A stretch of 64,000 nucleotides of DNA from Actinomyces oris (lineage in GTDB: Bacteria; Actinomycetota; Actinomycetes; Actinomycetales; Actinomycetaceae). The stretch spans positions 1 through 64,000 of the forward strand of contig NZ_MSKL01000007.1 of NCBI RefSeq assembly GCF_001937665.1, read 5' to 3'. Position numbers and translations under genes: made by a program. The notes beneath the pieces are model-generated. The model was not told the origin of the DNA. It saw nothing but the letters and a program-made list of their open reading frames with translations, and did no database searches. Positions 9,266-18,143 of the stretch are shown here, piece after piece. Each line of letters begins with the position of its first letter. The stretch's first letter is position 1.

Positions 9266-9393
9266 GAGTGGTTTCTCCTCATGGGCGGGGGAGTGGCGGG
9301 AGGAAATGATGACTGACGGCCGACGGCGACGCCGGCGATGGCCGGTGAATGGACACCGGTCAGGGCGGTTCTGCGCGGCCCGGACGAACCGAC

Positions 9394-10770
9394 TCAGGCG
9401 GACAGGGCGGTGGGGCCCTGCCCGGCATGCCCTGCGGCGCGGGCGGTCACGGCGGCGACGGCAGCCTCCAACCGGTCCAGGGCGGCGTCGAGGGTGGCGC
9501 GGGGGCAGGCGACGTTGATCCGGGTGAAGCCCTCGCCGCCGGCCCCGAAGATCCGGCCGTCGTCGAGCCAGAGCTCGGCCTCTTTCAGCATGACCTCGTC
9601 GAGCCGCTCGGGCTCGAGCCCGGCGGCCCTCAGGAATCCCGAGCAGTCCAGCCACAGCAGGTAGGTGCCCTCGCAGGGGGCGGCCTCGATCCCCTCGATC
9701 CGCTCCAGGCGCGCCTCGACGTGGGCCCGGGCGGCCGCGATGTGCTCACGCAGGGCGTCCAGCCAGGCGTCACCGCCCTCGTAGGCGGCCCGGCAGGCCG
9801 TCAGACCCAGGACATTGGGCTGGGAGTAGCCGGTGGTGGCCAGCTCACGGCGGAAGGCCCTGCGCAGGCGGGCATCGGCGATGAGGATGTTGGCGACCTG
9901 CAGACCCGCCAGGTTGAAGGACTTCGACGGCGAGGTGCAGGTGATCGTGTGTGCGGCGGCCGTCTCGCTCACGGAGGCGAAGGGCGTCGTCGTGAAGCCA
10001 GGCAGGGCCAGGTCGGCGTGGATCTCATCGGCCACGACGACGACGCCGTGGCGGGCCGTGACCTCCTCCAGGGCCGTGAGCTCCTCCCGGCTCCAGACCC
10101 GGCCCACCGGGTTGTGCGGGTTGCACAGGAGCAGCAGGCGCGCACCGGTCGCCTCGATGGTCTCCTCCAGGGCGTCCAGGTCACGGCGGTAGACGCCGTC
10201 GGCGTCACGCACGAGGGGGACGGCGGCCACGGTGCGCCCGTTGACCTCGACGACGTCGCGGAAGGGGTAGTAGACGGGCTCCTCGATGAGGACCGCCTCG
10301 CCCGGCGCGGTCAGGGCACGCACCGCCAGGGCCAGGGCCGGGACGACGCCGGGGGTCACGGTGTTCCACTCGGCCTCCACCTGCCAGCCGTAGCGGCGGG
10401 AGAACCAGCCGGTCAGGGCCGCCTGGTAGGCGTCGTCGGGCTCGGAGTAGCCGAAGATGCCGTGGCGGGTGCGCCACAGCAGGGCGCTGGTGACCGCCGG
10501 TGCGGTGGCGTGGTCCATGTCCGCCACCCACAGGGGCAGGACGTCCTCGGGGCGGCCGCGCTTGACGGCGGAGTCCCACTTGAGGCTGGCCGTGCCGCGG
10601 CGGTCGGGGACCGCGTCGAAGACGGCCGGGTCAACGGCGGGGGCGGTGAAGAAGGCGGCCGCGGGGGAGGCGGCGGTAGGCGCGTGGGGGGCTGTGAGGT
10701 CAGGGCGGCCCGGACAGGTGGAGTCGGTGGAGTCGCTGGAGCTGCTGACGGGGGTGAGGTGGGCGTGCAT
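9394..10770 (-). CDS. MalY/PatB family cystathionine beta-lyase
   Basis: A 458-residue PLP aminotransferase-fold protein of the MalY/PatB type, which cleaves cystathionine to homocysteine, pyruvate and ammonia. Hallmarks are RRGTASLKWDS near the start of the domain, LPLWVADMDHATAPAV, EEPVYYPFRDVV, LLLLCNPHNPVGRVW, VVADEIHADLALPG and the PLP lysine in TSPSKSFNLAGLQVA. About 70 Ser/Thr/Pro-rich residues precede the domain. The start at 10770 has GAGAGGA upstream. A gene-free leader of about 570 bp precedes it, and the second sulfur-amino-acid enzyme follows, so co-regulation by sulfur or methionine status is likely (inference). Confidence 0.9.
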   Translation of the reverse strand: MHAHLTPVSSSSDSTDSTCPGRPDLTAPHAPTAASPAAAFFTAPAVDPAVFDAVPDRRGTASLKWDSAVKRGRPEDVLPLWVADMDHATAPAVTSALLWRTRHGIFGYSEPDDAYQAALTGWFSRRYGWQVEAEWNTVTPGVVPALALAVRALTAPGEAVLIEEPVYYPFRDVVEVNGRTVAAVPLVRDADGVYRRDLDALEETIEATGARLLLLCNPHNPVGRVWSREELTALEEVTARHGVVVVADEIHADLALPGFTTTPFASVSETAAAHTITCTSPSKSFNLAGLQVANILIADARLRRAFRRELATTGYSQPNVLGLTACRAAYEGGDAWLDALREHIAAARAHVEARLERIEGIEAAPCEGTYLLWLDCSGFLRAAGLEPERLDEVMLKEAELWLDDGRIFGAGGEGFTRINVACPRATLDAALDRLEAAVAAVTARAAGHAGQGPTALSA

Positions 10771-11339
10771 GACAGAAGGTCCTCTCGGGTCCCCTGGCGG
10801 CGGTAAGGCGCGCGAGCGCAAGGCGGCTGCTGCGGCAGATCGGGCTCAGGGGTTGGCCGGCGCGTGGCCCGGCCGAGGTGGCGGTTTGCTGGAGGGATGA
10901 ACACGGGGGCGGTGGGGCCTCCGCGGAGTGCGACGAGCCGGTCTCAAGCGGCTCGGACTCTCACCGTTACGTGTCAGACAGCGACGGCTGGCGCTGTCAG
11001 CGCATGCACATTCGACCCTCGCCAAGGGTGCGCACCATCATCGCGCGGGCCTGGGGCGAAAGAGTCGTCATGGCGGTGAGCATAGCGGGAGCGCCGCCGC
11101 CGGCGCCACCCGGCTGGTCGGCGCCGTGATCTCGCCCCGCCGGGCGACGCGTACCAGAGTGGGGCGTCTTATCCATAGCCATATTTTCTACCGATTAATA
11201 ACAGTAGGGTTGATGGTGGTCGTGCCGTCTTGGCAGGTTCACGGCCATCGCCGCAGCCATCACCCAGTGGATGCGGCCCCGGGGGAGGGGACCTCCCTCC
11301 TTCACCATCACCGACACAGCAAGGGGCTGTACATATCCC
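10771..11339. promoter_or_regulatory. Long divergent intergenic leader between malY-type gene and esterase
   Basis: About 570 bp with no credible gene. The half next to malY is GC-rich and can form several minus-strand hairpins. The half next to the esterase has an AT-rich patch (around 11172-11215, CATATTTTCTACCGATTAAT) that is a plausible promoter region. A sulfur-responsive leader would make sense here, but I could not match a known SAM riboswitch core. Confidence 0.4.
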
Positions 11340-12353
11340 ATGACTCAGAAACCTGACCACCCGATGACCCTGGAATCGCCTCGTCCTCCGGCCCGTCCCG
11401 CACGCAGCTCGGGGATCAGCCGACGCATCATGCTCAAGGGGGTGGGCGGGGTCGCCGCCCTCGCCGCCGTGGGCGCCGGTGCGTCCGTGGCCGGCGCGGC
11501 GCCCGCTCAGGCCGCGGGCCTGAGCGTTACCGAGCACCAGGACGGCGGCCGCATGCAGTACTACCGCTTCTCCACGCCGTCCATCGGCTGGAACCCGGCC
11601 GTCAACGTACTGCTGCCCGACGGATACAACCCGGCACGCCGCTACCCGGTGCTCTACCTCCTCCACGGAGGCGGCAAAGGCAACGACTTCCGGGTCTTCG
11701 ACAAGCTGGGCATTCGAAACTACACCGCGGGCCGCGAGCTCATCGTCGTCATGCCCGACGGCGGACTCGCCGGCTGGTACTCCAACCCGGTCTCCTCGAA
11801 CGTCGGCCCCCGGAACTGGGAGACCTTCCACATAGGCGAGCTCATCCCCTGGGTGGACGCCACCTTCAGCACCATCGCGGAGTTCTCCGGGCGAGCCGTC
11901 TCCGGCTTCTCCATGGGAGGCTTCGGGGCCCTGAAGTACACGGCCAAGTACTACGGGCACTTCGCCTCCGTCTCCTGCCACTCGGGACCCGCCGACCTGC
12001 GCGGGAAGGACGGCTCCACGATCACCCACTGGGCGAATCTGACCTCGATGGCCGAGCTCGGGGGCGGCATGGTCTACGGGGCGCCCTGGGACGAGGCGCG
12101 TGTGAGCGCCGACAACCCCATGGAGCACATCGAGAGGTACCGGGGCAAGCGCATCTTCCTCACCTGTGGAACGGATACTGTCGACCTGAACGAGCGTCAT
12201 GTCCTGCCGACCCAGAGAACCTTCGCAGGGGCACTGCAGGCCGCCGGCATTCCTCATGAGCACTATGAGGACGCAGGAGGCCACCTTGTGCGCCCGGAGC
12301 GGCTGCAGCAGGACATCGACGGCATGATCGCCCACCTGACCAAGGCCGGTTGA
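11340..12353 (+). CDS. Tat-exported esterase (esterase D / antigen 85-like)
   Basis: A 337-residue protein. The N-terminus carries a twin-arginine signal: SRRIMLK with the arginine pair at residues 28-29, then a GVGGVAALAAVGAGASVAGA hydrophobic core and an AQA cleavage site near residue 58. The mature part is a PF00756 esterase: YPVLYLLHGGGKG, nucleophile elbow GFSMGG with Ser near 191 and a C-terminal DAGGHLVRPERL histidine. Relatives include mycolyltransferases, feruloyl esterases and S-formylglutathione hydrolases; the substrate is unknown. The family acts as a serine acyl hydrolase or transferase, here outside the membrane after folded export. Confidence 0.87.
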   Translation: MTQKPDHPMTLESPRPPARPARSSGISRRIMLKGVGGVAALAAVGAGASVAGAAPAQAAGLSVTEHQDGGRMQYYRFSTPSIGWNPAVNVLLPDGYNPARRYPVLYLLHGGGKGNDFRVFDKLGIRNYTAGRELIVVMPDGGLAGWYSNPVSSNVGPRNWETFHIGELIPWVDATFSTIAEFSGRAVSGFSMGGFGALKYTAKYYGHFASVSCHSGPADLRGKDGSTITHWANLTSMAELGGGMVYGAPWDEARVSADNPMEHIERYRGKRIFLTCGTDTVDLNERHVLPTQRTFAGALQAAGIPHEHYEDAGGHLVRPERLQQDIDGMIAHLTKAG

Positions 12354-12414
12354 GGGCTTCCCCGTCGCTCTCCGGGCCCTGAGGCCCACCGGTGCGGAGC
12401 CGACGACCGGTCAA

Positions 12415-12463
12415 GAGCTCGGCGTCGAGAACCGTGAATTCAGCGGTTCCCGACGCCGAGCTC
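12415..12463. terminator. Bidirectional terminator between esterase and copA
   Basis: A 13-bp perfect stem, GAGCTCGGCGTCG with its complement at 12451-12463, extended inside by GAACCG/CGGTTC around a small loop. It sits between two convergent genes. Confidence 0.8.
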
Positions 12464-12494
12464 GGACGTGCTCCTCGGCTCCTCGGCCGGCTGG

Positions 12495-15266
12495 TCAGCC
12501 AGCGCGGCGCAGGCGCAGGGAGTTGGTGACCACGATGACGCTGGAGGCGGCCATGGCGGCCCCCGCGATCATCGGGTTGAGCAGTCCGGCGGCCGCCAGC
12601 GGGATCGCGGCCACGTTGTAGGCGAAGGCCCAGAACAGGTTCTGGCGGATGATCCGCAGGGTCGCTCGCGACACCCGCACCGCCGCCACCGCTGCATCCA
12701 GGTCCGTGCGCACCAGGGTGATGTCGGCGGCTTCAATGGCCACGTCCGCCCCCGAGCCCATGGCGAAACCCAGACCCTGTGTGCCGGCCTGGGCCAGGGC
12801 CGCGGCGTCATTGACCCCGTCACCCACCATGCCGACCACCGCGCCCTGGGCCTGCAGGTCGGCGACGACGTCGCGCTTGTCGGCGGGCAGCACCTCGGCG
12901 CGCACGTCAGCGGCGTCGATCCCCACCTGAGCCGCCACGTGCTCAGCGGCCCGGGTGTTGTCCCCGGTCAGCAGCACCGGGCGGATCCCCAGCTCGCGCA
13001 GCGCCGTCACCGCCGCCCGCGAGGAGGGCCGCACCGTGTCTCGCACCACGAGAACCGCCACCGCCTCCAGTGGCTGCACCTGCCTGGCATCGGAGGCGCC
13101 ATCCGCGGCGGCGTCGGTATCGGCCTCAGCGCTCGCGGTCTCACCGACGGCGTTGCCCACGGCCAGGACGACGGCGGTCGCCCCGGAGTCCTGGGCCTCC
13201 TCCACGGCGGAGCGCACCGCCTCGGGAACCTCGACGCCCATCTCATCGGCGAGCCAGCCCGGCCGGCCCACCGCCACCCGGCGCCCCTCCACCGTGGCGG
13301 ACACGCCCCGGCCCTCATGGTTGGAGAAGTCGGTCGGCGCCGGCAGGTCGCCCAGGCGCTCGCGGGCGGTTGCCGTGATGGCCACGGCAACCGGGTGCTC
13401 CGAGGCCGACTCGACCGCCCCCGCCAGACGCAGCGCCTCCTCCCCGAGCGGGGCCAGGCTTGCGAGGGCGTCCGCCTGGCCGCTTGCGCCGGCGCCGACC
13501 TCGCCACTGCCGGCCGAGTCCGGGGCCTGCGACAACATCGAATCCGCGCCGCTCACCTCCCGGCAGGCCTCGACCTCCAGGCTCATGCGCCCCTGGGTGA
13601 CCGTGCCGGTCTTGTCCATGACCATCGTGTCCAGGGCCCGCGTCGACTCCAGCACCTCGGGGCCCTTGATGACCACGCCCAGCTGGGCGGCCCGCCCCGA
13701 GCCGACCAGCAGCGCCGTCGGCGTGGCCAGCCCCAGCGCGCAGGGGCAGGCGATGACGAGCACGGCCACCGCCGCGGTGAAGGCCGCCTGCGGGCTGTGC
13801 CCGGTGAGCAGCCACCCCGCCAAGGTTGCGGCCGACAGCACCAGGACGATGGGCACGAACACCCCCGAGATCCGGTCAGCCAGGCGCTGGACGGGGGCCT
13901 TGCCCGCCTGCGCGGCCGTCACCATCCGGCCGATCCGCGCCAGCGTTGTCCCCTCACCCACGGCCGTGGCCCGCACCAGTAGCGCGCCGGAGGTGTTGAC
14001 GGTCGCCCCGGTGACGGCCTGCCCGGCCTCGACCTCGGTGGGCACGGACTCCCCGGTCAGCAGTGAGGCGTCCACGGCCGAGCGACCCTCGACGACGACA
14101 CCGTCGGCCGCCACCTTCTCACCCGGCCGCACGAGGAACAGGTCCCCGGCAGCCAGGTCCTCAATGCTGATGCGCTCCTCGGTGCGGGTGGTCTCCGCGC
14201 GGGGTGTGCCGTCCTCGTTGAGGACGTCGATGGTGTCGCGGCTGCCCGACGCTGAGGTGAGGACCACGCGGGTCACCTCCTTGGCGCCCAGCTCCAGCAG
14301 GGCGCGCAGGGCGTCGCCGGAGCGGTACTTGGCGCGGGCCTCCGCGTAGCGGCCCGCCAGGAGGAAGGTGGTCACCCAGGCGGCCGACTCGAAGTACATG
14401 TGGGCGGCGTGCCCCTGGGAGCGGGGCAGCAGCTCCATGCTCATGCGCATGCCGATGTGCCCGGCCCCGCCGAGCACCAGTGCCCACAGGCTCCAGCCGG
14501 TCGCGGCGATCACCCCCAGGGACACGAGCGTGTCCATGGTGAAGGCCCCGTGGCGCAGCGCCCGGAAGGCCGCCTTGTGGAAGGGCCAGGCCCCCCAGAC
14601 CGCCACCGGAAGCGCCATGAGCGCCACCGTCCACTGCCAACCGGGCATCTGGAGGGCCGGCACCATGGAGATCGCCATGATCGGCACCGACAGGATGAGG
14701 CAGTAGATGAGACGCAGCCGCAGGTCGGCGGCCCGCTCCATGTGCGAGGCGCCCAGGGAGGGTGCGCCCCGACCGGAGGCGGAGCGGGGGGACGCATCGC
14801 CGGTGCCGGCGGTGCTGGAATGCGTGGCCTGCCTGCCTGCTGCGGCGCTCGGCGCCGCCATGGACAGCGTCGCGCGGCCGCCCGTGCCCTTGGCACTGCG
14901 CCGGCCTTCGGTCGAGCCGGGTGCGGATGGTCCCGATGCTGATGCTGCCGATGCCGCCGACGTCGTCGACGTGGGCTCGCCGGCCGGTGACGCCTCCGAG
15001 GCTGCCGGCTCATCCGGCGAGGTGGTGCCCAGCGGGGCGCCGGTGTAGCCGGCGCGGGCGACCGTGGCCAGGAGGTCGTCGACGCTCACCGTGCTCGGGG
15101 CGGTGATACGGGCCGACTCGGTGGCGAGGTTGACCGAGGCACTCACGCCGTCGAGCTTGTTCAGCTTCTTCTCCACCCGGGCCACGCAGCTGGCGCAGGT
15201 CATGCCCCCGATGGAGAGGTTGACGGTGCGCAGCTGCTCGCCCGGTTCCTGGCTGGTCGTACTCAT
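12495..15266 (-). CDS. copA: Copper-exporting P1B-type ATPase
   Basis: A 923-residue heavy-metal ATPase that uses ATP to move Cu(I) out of the cytoplasm. Domains in order: HMA metal-binding domain with GGMTCASC (Cys 24 and 27); an unusually long Ser/Ala/Gly/Thr-rich linker (about 75-175); membrane helices; the TGES actuator motif; the intramembrane CPC site (about 507-509) in ACPCALGLATP; phosphorylation loop DKTGT with Asp near 551; HP-containing nucleotide domain; GDGVNDAAAL hinge; two final helices. An acidic, Ala-rich insert lies in the nucleotide domain. It is the last gene of the csoR-copZ-copA unit. Upstream reading-frame extension to 15536 overlaps copZ and has no start support. Confidence 0.95.
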   Translation of the reverse strand: MSTTSQEPGEQLRTVNLSIGGMTCASCVARVEKKLNKLDGVSASVNLATESARITAPSTVSVDDLLATVARAGYTGAPLGTTSPDEPAASEASPAGEPTSTTSAASAASASGPSAPGSTEGRRSAKGTGGRATLSMAAPSAAAGRQATHSSTAGTGDASPRSASGRGAPSLGASHMERAADLRLRLIYCLILSVPIMAISMVPALQMPGWQWTVALMALPVAVWGAWPFHKAAFRALRHGAFTMDTLVSLGVIAATGWSLWALVLGGAGHIGMRMSMELLPRSQGHAAHMYFESAAWVTTFLLAGRYAEARAKYRSGDALRALLELGAKEVTRVVLTSASGSRDTIDVLNEDGTPRAETTRTEERISIEDLAAGDLFLVRPGEKVAADGVVVEGRSAVDASLLTGESVPTEVEAGQAVTGATVNTSGALLVRATAVGEGTTLARIGRMVTAAQAGKAPVQRLADRISGVFVPIVLVLSAATLAGWLLTGHSPQAAFTAAVAVLVIACPCALGLATPTALLVGSGRAAQLGVVIKGPEVLESTRALDTMVMDKTGTVTQGRMSLEVEACREVSGADSMLSQAPDSAGSGEVGAGASGQADALASLAPLGEEALRLAGAVESASEHPVAVAITATARERLGDLPAPTDFSNHEGRGVSATVEGRRVAVGRPGWLADEMGVEVPEAVRSAVEEAQDSGATAVVLAVGNAVGETASAEADTDAAADGASDARQVQPLEAVAVLVVRDTVRPSSRAAVTALRELGIRPVLLTGDNTRAAEHVAAQVGIDAADVRAEVLPADKRDVVADLQAQGAVVGMVGDGVNDAAALAQAGTQGLGFAMGSGADVAIEAADITLVRTDLDAAVAAVRVSRATLRIIRQNLFWAFAYNVAAIPLAAAGLLNPMIAGAAMAASSVIVVTNSLRLRRAG

Positions 15267-15348
15267 AGGAGCCTTCCGTGTCCGTGTCGGTATGCGTGGC
15301 CGCCCGTCGACGTCCGGACCTCGGGCGACGGCGGTGAGACGTCCGGGC

Positions 15349-15618
15349 TCAGCGCTCGCGGACGTCGCGCTCGACGGCGTCGAGCGTGTAGTCCCCGGCC
15401 TCGTCGATGGCCTCGGCCAGGGCTGTGTCCTCCAAGCGGATGTCGGAGAGCACGGTGACGGTGGACTGTCCGTCCTTGTTGAGCAGGACGGAGACGTCCT
15501 TGACGCCCTCGAGCGCCTCGAGCTCCTCGGTGACATGGGCGACGCAGTGGCCGCAGGTGAGTCCGGAGACCTTGAGGGTGGTGGTGCGGTCGATGCCGTC
15601 GGCGGTGAACTCAGTCAT
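15349..15618 (-). CDS. Heavy-metal-associated (CopZ-like) copper chaperone
   Basis: An 89-residue single HMA domain with the copper-binding loop GLTCGHC (Cys 22 and 25) and the ferredoxin-like continuation VAHVTEELEALEGVKDVSVLL. It probably carries Cu(I) to the ATPase encoded 82 bp downstream. It sits between the repressor and the exporter genes, the usual order in actinobacterial copper operons. Its C-terminal 25 residues are acidic and longer than in minimal CopZ. Start at 15618 with GGAG-type sequence upstream. Confidence 0.92.
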   Translation of the reverse strand: MTEFTADGIDRTTTLKVSGLTCGHCVAHVTEELEALEGVKDVSVLLNKDGQSTVTVLSDIRLEDTALAEAIDEAGDYTLDAVERDVRER

Positions 15619-15702
15619 CTCTCACTCCTTGGGAAGTGTGTGCGGAAAACGGGTGGATCGGAACGGGAACAAGACGGTCCGGCACTGAGCGGACCGTGGT
15701 GC

Positions 15703-15984
15703 TCAGGACCGCACGAGTCGGGCGATGGCGTCGGAGGCCTCGCGGATCTTGGCGGTGCCCTCCTCGTCGCCGGCCTGGGCGGCGTGCAGGACGCAGTGGC
15801 TCATGTGGTCCTCCAGCAGGCCGAGGCTGACGGCCTGAAGGGCCTTGGTGGCGGCGGAGATCTGGGTGAGGACGTCGATGCAGTAGACGTCCTCCTCAAC
15901 CATGCGGGAGATGCCCCGGACCTGCCCCTCGATGCGGCGCAGGCGCTTGAGGTAGTCCTCCTTGGATCCGGTGTAGCCGGCCAT
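15703..15984 (-). CDS. csoR: CsoR-type copper-sensing repressor
   Basis: A 93-residue four-helix-bundle repressor of the CsoR/RcnR family. It has the Cu(I) ligand set of CsoR: Cys near 35 (DVYCIDV), His near 60 and Cys near 64 (LEDHMSHCVL). The N-terminal KRLRRIEGQVRGI helix is the family's DNA-contact and signature region. Copper binding releases it from operator DNA. I chose the ATG at 15984, preceded by GGAGGAGAG; the frame stays open to 16128 but that extension would run through the operators. Two palindromic operators lie 32-73 bp upstream. Confidence 0.94.
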   Translation of the reverse strand: MAGYTGSKEDYLKRLRRIEGQVRGISRMVEEDVYCIDVLTQISAATKALQAVSLGLLEDHMSHCVLHAAQAGDEEGTAKIREASDAIARLVRS

Positions 15985-16015
15985 CTCTCCTCCGTTGTCT
16001 CGGTCGGGATCGAAC

Positions 16016-16057
16016 ATACCCCTAGGGGGTAGAGCGGTCAAGTACCCCCAGGGGGTA
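16016..16057. promoter_or_regulatory. Tandem CsoR operators
   Basis: Two near-identical palindromes, ATACCCCTAGGGGGTA (16016-16031) and TACCCCCAGGGGGTA (16043-16057), match the known CsoR operator form with G/C tracts inside TA...TA. Their centres are about 27 bp apart. They precede csoR and also face the divergent gene at 16158. Confidence 0.88.
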
Positions 16058-16157
16058 TGTGGTCGTTGGTGGCCGCCCGGAGTGCGGTCGGGCCGGCCCG
16101 ATGGGCACGGAACCGGGAACCGGGACACGGGGAAGGGGGACGTGGGATGCTCGTGCC

Positions 16158-17108
16158 ATGACCGCCGTTGCCAATGCCGTCCCTGGCCCCGCCGACCCCG
16201 ACGCGGCGCCCCGGACCACAGATGACCCCGACCTCCAGCTCGCCCGAGACCCGAGGGCCGGCGCCGGACGGCTCATGGTGCTGGCCGGCAACCGTCCCGA
16301 CCTGCGCGGCGTCATCGTGGACAACCCGGGCTGCTCCCCGGAGCTGCGCGCCTGGGTGAGCCGCATGGGAGGCGCCTCCGCCGGCTCCGGCCGCGGCGGA
16401 CGTCCCGGCACCGATGCGGGAGCGGCCCGGCCGGACGGCTCTGGCGGCGTTGACGACGCTGGCGGCGTTGACGACTCCGTGTCGCTGGCACCCACGGGCT
16501 GGGAGCCCTCCGACATCGGCCTGGGCGACGACCCCTTCGGCTCCGTCCTGGGCGACCCGCTCATGGGCTCACCGCTCTTCGACGACGCCGGCGACCTGGG
16601 CCAGGAGCCCGCCTCCGCCGAGCCCGCCGGCGCAGCCGGTCGGAACGGGAAGGGAGGGCGGCGGCCGTCGTCGAGCCGGAGCACGGCCAAACCGCGTACC
16701 GGCCCCGCCCGCACCGCCTCGCGCACAGCCGCGGCCCGGGTCTCGCAGACACCCGCCCCGCCCCGACAGCGGCCGTCGGTGACGATGCCGCCGCAACCGG
16801 CTCCGGCGCCGCCTGGACGCTTCGCGCCACCAGCACCGTACCCGGGGCCGGGGGCCGCCGGGCCGGCCGGGGCTGCTCCGGGGCGAGTGGCGGACAACCC
16901 CTGGGCCGTGGAAGGCGCGCCGGCCGGCGGCCTGCCGCCCGTGACCTCCGGCGCCCCGTACGAGATGCGAGGCCACAAGGCCCCGCCCTCCCTGCGGACC
17001 GCCAGGAGGCCCGCGCCGTCCTCGCAGTCCAGCACGTCCCCGGCCAAGGTCGTGGGCTGGATCCTCTTCATCCTCCTGTTCATCATCATCCGGGCGTTCA
17101 ACGGCTGA
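16158..17108 (+). CDS. LRV-type N-terminal domain protein with C-terminal membrane anchor
   Basis: A 316-residue protein. Residues 20-60 (DLQLARDPRAGAGRLMVLAGNRPDLRGVIVDNPGCSPELRAWV) resemble the variant leucine-rich repeat found at the start of several actinobacterial envelope proteins. A Pro/Gly/Ala-rich disordered stretch fills residues 70-290, and a single membrane helix, VGWILFILLFIIIRAF, lies at the very C-terminus. Topology is likely cytoplasmic with a tail anchor. It faces the copper operon and its promoter could overlap the CsoR operators, but nothing in the protein suggests a copper role. Confidence 0.75.
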   Translation: MTAVANAVPGPADPDAAPRTTDDPDLQLARDPRAGAGRLMVLAGNRPDLRGVIVDNPGCSPELRAWVSRMGGASAGSGRGGRPGTDAGAARPDGSGGVDDAGGVDDSVSLAPTGWEPSDIGLGDDPFGSVLGDPLMGSPLFDDAGDLGQEPASAEPAGAAGRNGKGGRRPSSSRSTAKPRTGPARTASRTAAARVSQTPAPPRQRPSVTMPPQPAPAPPGRFAPPAPYPGPGAAGPAGAAPGRVADNPWAVEGAPAGGLPPVTSGAPYEMRGHKAPPSLRTARRPAPSSQSSTSPAKVVGWILFILLFIIIRAFNG

Positions 17109-17153
17109 GACGGGAGGGGGCCGGGGCCGACGCCATCAGGGGTCGGATGTGCC

Positions 17154-17879
17154 TCAGGGCGCGGCGGAGCCCGGGGTCGAGCCGCTCGGGGCGCTGGTGA
17201 CCGGGATGGTGATGGGGCTGTTGGAGGCGTAGCCGTGCTTGAAGGCCCACACCACGATCTCCAGGCGCGACGTCGTCCCGGTCTTGTGGAACAGGCCTGT
17301 GATGTGGGACTTGACCGTCGCCTCGGCGATGGCCAGCAGGGAGGCGATCTTGCGGTTCGAGGCCCCCTCGCACAGAAGGTGGAGCACGTCGCGCTCCCTC
17401 TCCGAGAGGTGGACGCTGCCGTCCGCGCCGCGCACGGAGGCCAGGGCGTAGTCGATCAGGCGCGTCGTCGGCGTCGGGGCCACGACCTTCGCCCCGGAGT
17501 GGACCGTGCGCACCGCCGCGATGATCTCCTCGGCCGGGGCGCTCTTGAGCAGGAAGCCGCTGGCGCCGGCCCCCAGACCCTGCAGGAGGTCCTCGTCGGT
17601 GTCCACCGTGGTCAGCAGAATGACCCGGGTCGACGGCGAGGTGCGAAGCACCTCCCTGGTCATCTCCACGCCGTCCATGTTCTCCATGTGGACGTCGGTG
17701 ATGAGGACGTCGACCTGGTGAGACTGCAGAAACCGCAGGACGGCGCGAGGTGAGCGTGTTGCGGTGAGGACCTTGAGGTCCTTGACGTCGGAGAAATAGG
17801 ACTCCAGATGGGCCAGGGCCATCGCGTCGTCGTCGACCAGGGCCAGGCCGACACAATCGGGAGAAATCTGGGAAGACAT
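17154..17879 (-). CDS. NarL/LuxR-type response regulator next to the RiPP cluster
   Basis: A 241-residue response regulator. The receiver (about 10-128) has the acidic pair in LALVDDDAM, phospho-acceptor Asp near 62 in ITDVHMENMDG and the conserved Lys near 112 in LLKSAPAEE. The output domain (about 155-215) is a LuxR helix-turn-helix: HLSERERDVLHLLCEG followed by SNRKIASLLAIAEATVKSHITGLF. It has a 25-residue Pro/Ser/Thr tail. No histidine kinase lies nearby. It is divergent from the YcaO gene across a 264-bp region, so it is the likely regulator of the cluster (inference). AAGGAG precedes the start. Confidence 0.88.
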   Translation of the reverse strand: MSSQISPDCVGLALVDDDAMALAHLESYFSDVKDLKVLTATRSPRAVLRFLQSHQVDVLITDVHMENMDGVEMTREVLRTSPSTRVILLTTVDTDEDLLQGLGAGASGFLLKSAPAEEIIAAVRTVHSGAKVVAPTPTTRLIDYALASVRGADGSVHLSERERDVLHLLCEGASNRKIASLLAIAEATVKSHITGLFHKTGTTSRLEIVVWAFKHGYASNSPITIPVTSAPSGSTPGSAAP

Positions 17880-18143
17880 GAGTCTCCTTGGGCAGATGTG
17901 TGCAGCCCGCGATCAGTGGGGGGCGCGGCCTGCTGGGAACAGTGAACAAACTACCTGAAAAAACAGATTCGCCGTGTAAACGCTCCGAGACGCGCCCCGA
18001 CGAAAGGCGGTTAGAGCTATCCAAACGGCGAAGAAAGCAATAGATCAAAGGCCGATGCGAGGCCCCGACGGATTCCGGCAGGCTCTTGGGCAGCGGCACT
18101 TCCCCAAGTGTGCCTCCTCTGTCGTTCCCAGGAAGGAGGGTCC
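17880..18143. promoter_or_regulatory. Divergent promoter region of regulator and RiPP operon
   Basis: A 264-bp gap containing the most AT-rich stretch for kilobases (about 17940-18050, with CTACCTGAAAAAACAGATTC and AAGAAAGCAATAGATCAAAG). It must hold both promoters. I see no clear operator palindrome. It ends with GGAAGGAGGG, the ribosome site of the YcaO gene. Confidence 0.55.

Noticed and set aside
10771-11060. SAM-IV or cobalamin riboswitch upstream of the malY-type gene
   Set aside because: Short matches (CCCTCC...ACCGCC; GGTGAGAGTCC) occur on the minus strand, but the invariant core segments and pairing order of either class are not present.
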